64,000 bases of DNA, from the NCBI GenBank assembly GCA_019787685.1, contig JAHNUO010000031.1, positions 186,001 through 250,000 on the forward strand, in the 5' to 3' direction. Below, piece after piece: positions 58,118 to 64,000 of this stretch (within the stretch, counting starts at the first letter, position 1; each line of letters opens with the position of its first letter). A program made the position numbers and the translations under genes. The stretch comes from Chiua virens (lineage: Eukaryota > Basidiomycota > Agaricomycetes > Boletales > Boletaceae). A model generated the notes under the pieces. It was not told the origin of the DNA. It made no database searches and saw only the letters and a list, made by a program, of their open reading frames with translations.

Positions 58118-59996
58118 CTAAGACCCTGCCTCCACGGCAGCGACTTTGCGATTAACATGACTCACAAAACTCTCCAGCGTGCTCCTGTCGTTGCCACATA
58201 CCCACTGATACACGAGGTGGAGACCTTTGATGGGCTGCTTCTCGCCAATCGGATGGGGATCGTGCGCGCAGGTGATTCGGCAGTGCAAGATGCTCGATTT
58301 TTGAGTAGCCTTTTGAAATGACGGGGGTGCGATTTTCTTCCTTCTCGCTGAGCGCGTCCAAGTGATCTCCGTCGCCCTTACGAGGACCGAGGGAACGTTG
58401 AGTGAGTCGGAGGGCTCTATAGTGACGCGGAGGTCTTCAATTCCTCCGAGGATCTGAAGAAGTCGATGATAGAGGGCTTCAGGCCGACTGCAGGTTTGTG
58501 ATATGTTGGTATAGAGTCGTGCGTGGCGGCATGATGTTCTGAAGCGTCATGTTCGCTACGCGCGCCAGAGACTGGTGTGACATCTGTTAGAGGTAACCTG
58601 GGAGACTGGACATCTACACACATCTGGAAGACGAATGGTTCCAAAACTCCAGGCGATCGCCCACCGCCGAGTTTGCCCCTGAATAAATTCTGTGATAGCA
58701 TAATTATCGACCTGAATTTCATGCGAGGTTAGCCACACACGATGAACGAGGGTATGAAACATACTTGGTGTTCGCGCAAAAGACCTGCTAACAATGGTAG
58801 AGACGACATTTTCCCAAGCATCGACGTATACCACCTTATCGAGGATTAGATCATGATGGACACCAAGCGAAATACAAACTGACCTGCACCGCAGTCTATG
58901 ATGTAAACTTTCTGCAAACATGCGCGAGACAAATGAGGTCTCGCCTCCGGGCGTCACCATTTCGTTTCTCAGCCCCTGTACATACCTCAAGCAAGAAGGT
59001 TAGCGTGAATTCTCGAGATATCACCAGAATACTTACTGCGTTCGGTCCACAACCCTTTGCCTCTGTCGATTCAGCAACTTCCTCCATACTAGCGTAGAAA
59101 GGTGGATTGCACATTGCGAAATGAAACCTAGGCCATTTTCAGTCCGAGATACTTCTGCTTGCATGGTGAGGACGTAACGGTGTTGTAAGGGCGCCTTCTA
59201 ACGGCTGCATGATCGACTCGCTGGAAGACGCGTCTACTACGTGGATTCTATCTGAGAGGCCATTGCGCTCGACATTTTGCCGAGCCGAGACGAGGGAGAC
59301 CTTGTCGATATCTAAAAGTGAAGTGAACCTCGGTTCGTGATGACAAGGTCGAGAAAAACGAACCAGTAGCTATAAAGGACCACTTTAGTTCCAAGCGGCA
59401 TGCCAACAATGGGTATATAGCTGATGCTCCTGTTCCGCTGCACGAAGGATGAGAAGGTCACGCTTTCGTGTGAACCCATTAAAACATACACGTCAATCCC
59501 CCACACAAAATCGTCGCAAGGAGTGGTCGTCTTTACGATGTCTTGGATCCAAAGCACATAATTCAGCCTTGAGAGTGTGAACCATTCATCCATGCGAAAC
59601 AAAATGAAAGACATACCGGTTTGGTACCTACGATGAGGCATCTCATCATCCTCATATAATCACCTTAAAACACGATAACTTACAGGTGGACACAGTCGAT
59701 TATCAGGAAGGGTGAGACTGATGTTAAAGTCTAGGTAAAGTAGCGCCTCTGTCAATCGTCTTTTACTTACTAAGTACAGATTGCAGAATCTCAAGCGTGC
59801 ATTTTTTCTGACCTTTGTGCGAGGACGCTCTTGAAGTCGATGGCAGGTCCAGCGTGCGTCAAGAATACGCTCCAGTCATAATCATAAAATGGAACGCGGA
59901 TGGAAAGGTAAAGACATACTGTGGTCGAAGTGGTGGATAACGTCTTGCGAGTCCTAGAAAGTCAGGTGGACTTGCGTATGGATTGCGAGGATGCAT
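58118..59996 (-). CDS. METTL16-like RNA N6-adenosine methyltransferase
   Basis: S-adenosylmethionine-dependent m6A methyltransferase, expected target U6 snRNA. Start at 59996: MHPRNPYASPPDFLGLARRY then PPLRPHVFLTHAGPAIDFKS, RRLTEALLYLDFNISLTLPD and NRLCPP, all matching the METTL16 N-terminal module. Then RLNYVLWIQDIVKTTTPCDD, SAM motif GIDVGTGASAIYPLLACRLE, NVERNGLSDRIHVVDASSSE, the catalytic NPPF motif in FHFAMCNPPFYASMEEVAES, and NYAITEFIQGQTRRWAIAWS. The C-terminal exon runs LHCRITCAHDPHPIGEKQPI to SHVNRKVAAVEAGS, TAG at 58118-58120. Roughly ten short introns. All exons open. It starts 155 bp from the PP28 gene's 3' end. Confidence 0.88.
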
Positions 59997-60150
59997 CGCA
60001 GTTGGCGTCAAAGCAATTGACCCCTTTTGACTACACTCTAAAATTTAGTCTCCGTTTCTCACTTCAAGGGAATCACAGTTCCAGCAGAAAATATTTGAAC
60101 ACCCAACAACAAATTCAGCGCGATGGTAATAAATCATACAACAGGTAAGA

Positions 60151-61119
60151 CTAGACACGCTTCCCGCTCATGGCTGCCTTCTTCTTGGCCTCTATGTCTG
60201 CAGCTTTGGCTGTAGCGAACAAAGATTCGTCAGTTCGGGGACATGGTATCGAACACTATGGTACAGACCTTCCGCCTCCGCCTTTCGCTTGGCCTGCGCA
60301 GCTTCGCGTTCCTCTTTAATCCTCTTTAAACGCGCGAGATCCGACTTGGCTTGATCCGTCTCTCCAGCAAGATGAAGCTAAGTGATGGATAAGACAATCG
60401 TCCAATCGCCGAGCGTGTGCTCATACCTGCCAGTAACGGTCCAGGGCTTCCTTCTTCTCCTTGGCATCCCTGAATACGAACGATTATGGTTAATGCACAA
60501 GATGACCCTGTAAGCAGAACTCACTTTTCCTTTCGAGTCAGTTCCTTTGAGCCCAAGTCTGAGATCGTGAGCTTCTTCGTGACATGATTGGGATTGATGA
60601 GATCTGCGTCCTCGTCTTCTTCGTCGATCGTTTGGTTTTGCGCTTGTTTCTGAGCTGCTTGTTTCTTCTTGAGTTCACGTCGCTCAGCGCGCGTCAGTTC
60701 TGGCTCTTCGGGGGCGCTTGGTCCAGCTGTCTCTTCCTCTTCCTCTTCCTCTTCGTCCTCCTCCCCCTCTTCGTCCTCCTCGTCGTCATCGTCATCGTCA
60801 TCATCGTCATCATCATCATCCTCGTCTTGCTGAGCGTTCTTACGACGGGACCTAGTGCACCACGATAATGAATTCAGAGACGTATGACGAAATAAAGCTT
60901 ACGATTTTGATTCTGCTATCCCATCATGACCAAGTACCAGGTCACGGCTAGGCACCATTCACATCATTAACACCATCTGATCCGACGTCGTGTCTATGAC
61001 ACGCGCGCTCACCTAAAGTTTCTACCGCCACCGCGTTTCGTCTTGAACTTTCCTGCAAAACGCGGTTTGGATGTAAATATATGAGGAATGAGGATACACT
61101 TGCCTGTGCCTCTGACCAT
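60151..61119 (-). CDS. PP28/PDAP1-type casein kinase substrate phosphoprotein
   Basis: Small, highly charged, heat- and acid-stable family (28-kDa phosphoprotein) of uncertain role. Start MVRGTGKFKTKRGGGRNF; an intron right after MVRGT uses a GC donor (gcaagt; 61053-61103). A long acidic tract of Asp then Glu (coding strand complementary to 60720-60835), then PEELTRAERRELKKKQAAQK-like sequence, INPNHVTKKLTISDLGSKEL, TRKEK, DAKEKKEALDRYWQ (the PP28 signature, ERYWKLH type), LHLAGETDQAKSDLARLKRI and a basic C-terminus AAMSGKRV with TAG at 60151-60153. About 190 residues; domain order is typical for the family. Confidence 0.85.
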
Positions 61120-61265
61120 GCTGAGCGAGTGGGACAAAGACAGACGCTGCCACAGTGACAATAGATAAAGCCTAGTCAGATCCCCAAATTAGGCAATACG
61201 ATCAGCTGCTGACTAATCAACTCAAGTCCACCCAAGTCTCGCCGACCAAGACAACTTGAACCACA
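61120..61265. promoter_or_regulatory. Shared promoter region of PP28 and the LYR complex I subunit
   Basis: Head-to-head genes with start codons 146 bp apart. No element identified beyond the arrangement. Confidence 0.45.
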
Positions 61266-61777
61266 ATGACGACGATACCCTCCCGTCTTGCGCAGGTCTC
61301 GCGCATGTCGAGCAACCCGGAAGAGGCTCGTAGACGTGTAATTGATCTCTACAGAGGCTGGATTCGTGCTGTGAGTTTTCTGTTCACCCACGTCTGAGGC
61401 TCTCGCTGACCACCCTCAATGCATACAGGCACCAGAGATTGTCGCCTTGTACGCCATCCCCGTCACACCTGCCTACGTCCGGCACTGTATTCGTCAAAAA
61501 TTTGAAGCAAACCGACATGTGACCGATCCACGCGCGATCGAGGTTCTCATTCACAAGGGCCGTTTGGACCTGCAGGAGGCGCTCAATTGTTGGAAACAGA
61601 CAGACCATGTGATGGGTATTCTTCTCAATATAGAGCAGAGGCCACAGCGCACGTTTTTGCAAAAGTTTTTGGAGGGTGCGTATCACTCTCGTGCTATATG
61701 GTGGTGTTGATGACACTTGCGTGGTGATAGGCAGAGACGAGGAGGCTGTTCGGCCCGCTGCTTCTGGTGTCGTATAG
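61266..61777 (+). CDS. Complex I LYR-motif subunit (NDUFA6/B14 type)
   Basis: LYR-motif accessory subunit on the matrix arm of NADH:ubiquinone oxidoreductase, where it binds acyl-carrier protein. Exons: MTTIPSRLAQVSRMSSNPEE...RVIDLYRGWIRA (LYR motif in DLYRGW); after a 57-bp intron APEIVALYAIPVTPAYVRHC, KFEANRHVTDPRAIEVLIHK, GRLDLQEALNCWKQTDHVMG, RPQRTFLQKFLEG; then a last exon RDEEAVRPAASGVV ending TAG at 61775-61777. The HVTDPR and WKQ..HVM segments are diagnostic for NDUFA6. About 130 residues, normal length. Confidence 0.9.
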
Positions 61778-62470
61778 CACGATTCATGTTAAGCAGACTC
61801 GATACAATGCAATAACTAGAATGCATAGAAGACGCTCTTTTCGGAAAGTTGGTCATACCCACAAGGATAATGCGCCATGCAATGTCCTGTTGCTGCTCAA
61901 AACTCGATTTCCCTACCAACCCGGGAACCCCCAAGAATCCCGTCATCATGATCCTTATTCAAAACATAGTCCAGTCAACGGGGCGAATACAAACTATACA
62001 TACCCGCACCCGCTAAGGTCCATCGTACGTCTGCAGCATCATTTCAGTTTACTGACCAAAGTCTCATCTCCCTAGACCGAATTCATCACTAACCTATGAG
62101 ACCTTCTTTGGCAAGTCGTTTCTCTCTCATGTCTATCTTTCGCTCTGTTCAGATGTGTTATCCCCCATATGAATCTATCGTGCTCTACATTTGTGTTATT
62201 CGTCGAGTCAACTCAGGCCCTCGACAAATTGAGGCCGATCTGAAGTACATAGTTCCCGCAGATGTGATCGCTATTGCCAGTATTTTCTTTTACATTTTGT
62301 CACGAATTTATCCGTTTTGCAAGCAGTGATTTGTTCCCCAAGACTGTACTGTTATCTCTGCTGAGGTTCTCATTGTTACAATAGATACAAACATGTATAG
62401 TAGTATATGAACCAAGAGATGACTCCAGAGAATCTCAGTTATGTAAATCCCACCATCATTATAAAACCTG
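61778..62470. other. Intergenic, increasingly A/T-rich; no gene recognised
   Basis: Transition from the G/C-richer gene block to A/T-rich, transposon-containing DNA. Small plus frames at 61767-62329 lack motifs. It may include the 5' terminal region of the Tc1 element, but I could not identify a terminal inverted repeat. Confidence 0.5.
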
Positions 62471-63486
62471 ATGATCTCTAGCTCTCAAAGGCACAACATT
62501 ATCTTTCATCTTTCTCTTGGTCTGTCCTCTAGGAAAATAGCCTCTCAAACTAGTCTAGGAAAGTCCACAGTATCTAGGGTTCTTCAGGAAATCCAGTCAG
62601 ACAAGACTAGATATGTATTTTGGTGGTCACCCTTCAAAGCTTTCATCCACCAACAAGAGGGCTATTGTACAACAGATCATTACTAGTAAGGTCAAGAATG
62701 CTGTTCAGACCACTAAATCTATCAATACCGTTATTAACACTCCTGTCTACCCTCAGACAGTCAGGAATACCCTCAAGGAAGCCTCCTTAAAAGTTGTAGT
62801 AAAGAAGAAAAATCCTCTTCTGTTCAAGCCATAAGCACAGAAGGTTGGCCTTTGCTCTTGAGTACTACTGACATGGGATTGTAGAGGATTGGAAGAGAGT
62901 TATCTGGTCAGATGAGACCAAGATTAATAGGATTGGGTCAGATGGGCAAGAGTATGTATGGAAAAAGACAGTGGAAGGGTTGATTTCTAGAGAAGTCAAA
63001 AATACAGTTAAGCATAGAAGAGGTTCATTGATGTTATGGGAACATATAGGATGGAATGAGGTGGGAGTTTTGAGTGAGATGGAGGGAAGAATGGATGCTG
63101 AATAGTATGTGACAATCTTGGAGCATGGGTTGTTGAAAAGGATGGAGGAATTTGGAATTCCAGAAGATGACACTATTACTCAACAAGATAATGATCCCAA
63201 GCTTAGCTCTAAAAGAACTTAGATTTGGTTTGAAGATAAAGGGATTAGGTTTCTGGATTGGCCTACACAGTCTCCAGACCTTAGTCCCATTGAACATACC
63301 TGAAATCACCTCAAGAGATGCCTTTCACCTTATAAAAGTGCTCCTAAAGGAGTTCATCAACTATAGGAGAGGTTAGTAGAGGAGTAGGAGAATATTTCTG
63401 CAGAAGAGTATCAGAATTGGATTAAAAGCATGCCTAGAAGGCTTGAAGCAGTTATCAAGGCCAAACAGGGTCATACCAAGCACTAA
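62471..63486 (+). mobile_element. Decayed Tc1/mariner-family transposon (transposase relic)
   Basis: Transposase of the Tc1 type (DD34E-like). N-terminal helix-turn-helix: SSSQRHNIIFHLSLGLSSRK, IASQTSLGKSTVSRVLQEIQ, GGHPSKLSSTNKRAIVQQII. Catalytic part: EDWKRVIWSDETKINRIGSD (first Asp), ITQQDNDPKLSSKRT (second Asp), WPTQSPDLSPIEHT (Glu); ends near AVIKAKQGHTKH with TAA at 63484-63486. Two +1 frame changes (near 62610 and 62829) and six in-frame stops (62869, 63103, 63220, 63301, 63364, 63385) make it inactive. Each stop replaces an expected Gln or Trp codon through a C-to-T or G-to-A change. Ends and target duplication not identified. Confidence 0.85.
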
Positions 63487-64000
63487 ATATTTAGATTAGT
63501 ATAAAGTCAAAAAACTGTCTTGATAAGTGATCATTTTGAAATGATTGCCATTTCATCAAATCTTACTTAAATCCTTTGACCCTTGATCTAATAGAAAGCC
63601 AAGAGTAAGTACTATATTTCATACACACCCACAGGTTTGGGTAACATTTAGTGGTTACCACATTTTGTTGCATTCAGTGAAAAACATGCAAACATTGGGA
63701 CAGTTATTTGAGCCACAGTCTGTACATTTCAATAAGTCATGAACATACTTTGTTTTCCCACAATTTGTAATATTTTATTTAGCCTGGTTCTTTGCACTTG
63801 TGACCTTTGGTCTTCAACTACTAGTACATGGGGTGGCTCCAAAATAACTCAACACACTATATTTCTGCCAAAGCATATATGTACAAGCATATTGTAAGCC
63901 TTGTAAGAGTGACTATTTCACTTGGTGATATTTGAAGCTAATATACATAATTTAAAAAGTTGTTCATGATGACCAAAATGGCAAATGACTTACAAATAAG
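63487..64000. other. A/T-rich non-coding flank of the transposon
   Basis: No open frame of interest. Includes an 18-bp palindrome-like gatcattttgaaatgatt near 63530 just downstream of the transposase; it may belong to the element's 3' terminal region, but no partner was found upstream. Confidence 0.45.

Noticed and set aside
60720..60840. CT/CAT-rich microsatellite as an independent repeat
   Set aside because: It encodes the acidic Asp/Glu tract of the PP28 protein on the other strand, so it is explained by coding sequence.
1..64000. CRISPR array, bacterial operons, prophage, rRNA or tRNA genes
   Set aside because: No regularly spaced identical repeats, no Shine-Dalgarno-led gene runs, no phage genes, and no cloverleaf or rRNA sequence was recognised; the intron-rich gene structure is eukaryotic.

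Overview
The window looks like nuclear DNA of a filamentous basidiomycete, most likely an Agaricomycete. Genes are split by many introns of about 45-70 bp with GT(R)NGT donors, CTRAC-like branch sites and YAG acceptors. There is no operon structure. The lineage-typical families (DUF6534 membrane proteins, ABM-like paired barrels, fungal wax-synthase-like MBOATs, a roughly 3,000-residue DUF3638/DUF3645 protein) sit next to universal eukaryotic genes. All coordinates are genomic spans of CDS plus introns; splice sites were inferred by eye from reading frame and family motifs.

Layout. 1-1.5 kb: no gene, a decayed roughly 0.2-kb tandem repeat. 1.5-6.3 kb: a divergent pair, an Hpc2/ubinuclein histone-chaperone subunit (-) and an acylaminoacyl-peptidase (+) that carries an in-frame TGA. 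7-24.6 kb: a duplication-rich accessory block with three DUF6534 genes and one dead copy, two ABM-like genes, an allantoate-permease-type MFS transporter with a tandemly duplicated 3' end, and a stray fragment of the DUF3638 gene. 25-36 kb: an importin-beta family karyopherin, two wax-synthase-like MBOATs flanking a sugar transporter, and an internally deleted phosphoglycerate-mutase-like pseudogene. 36.3-38.8 kb: a second, inverted, frameshifted copy of the MFS gene. 39-50.7 kb: a conserved two-TM protein and the giant DUF3638 gene. 51.3-61.8 kb: a compact housekeeping run: MsrA, a histidine-phosphatase (PGM-like), QCR6, a small membrane protein, ribonucleotide reductase small subunit, METTL16-like m6A methyltransferase, PP28/PDAP1 and the NDUFA6-type LYR subunit of complex I. 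62.4-63.5 kb: a decayed Tc1/mariner element in A/T-rich DNA.

The genes do not form one pathway. Housekeeping functions cover chromatin (ubinuclein), nuclear transport (karyopherin), respiration (QCR6, LYR), dNTP synthesis (RNR), RNA modification (METTL16) and protein repair or turnover (MsrA, APEH). The accessory part is made of membrane transporters and lineage-specific families being copied and broken locally.

Most interesting points: (i) QCR6 appears to contain 2-nt and 4-nt micro-exons; (ii) the PGM-like gene has an 8-nt micro-exon, kept in its dead copy; (iii) the first 1.4 kb of the DUF3638 gene needs seven frame changes, all +1, four of them exactly at stop codons, followed by about 8.5 kb without any, and the apparent frameshifts elsewhere in the window are also of the +1 class; (iv) four gene families occur as local copies plus relics. 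Sequencing or assembly insertion error is a serious alternative for (iii).
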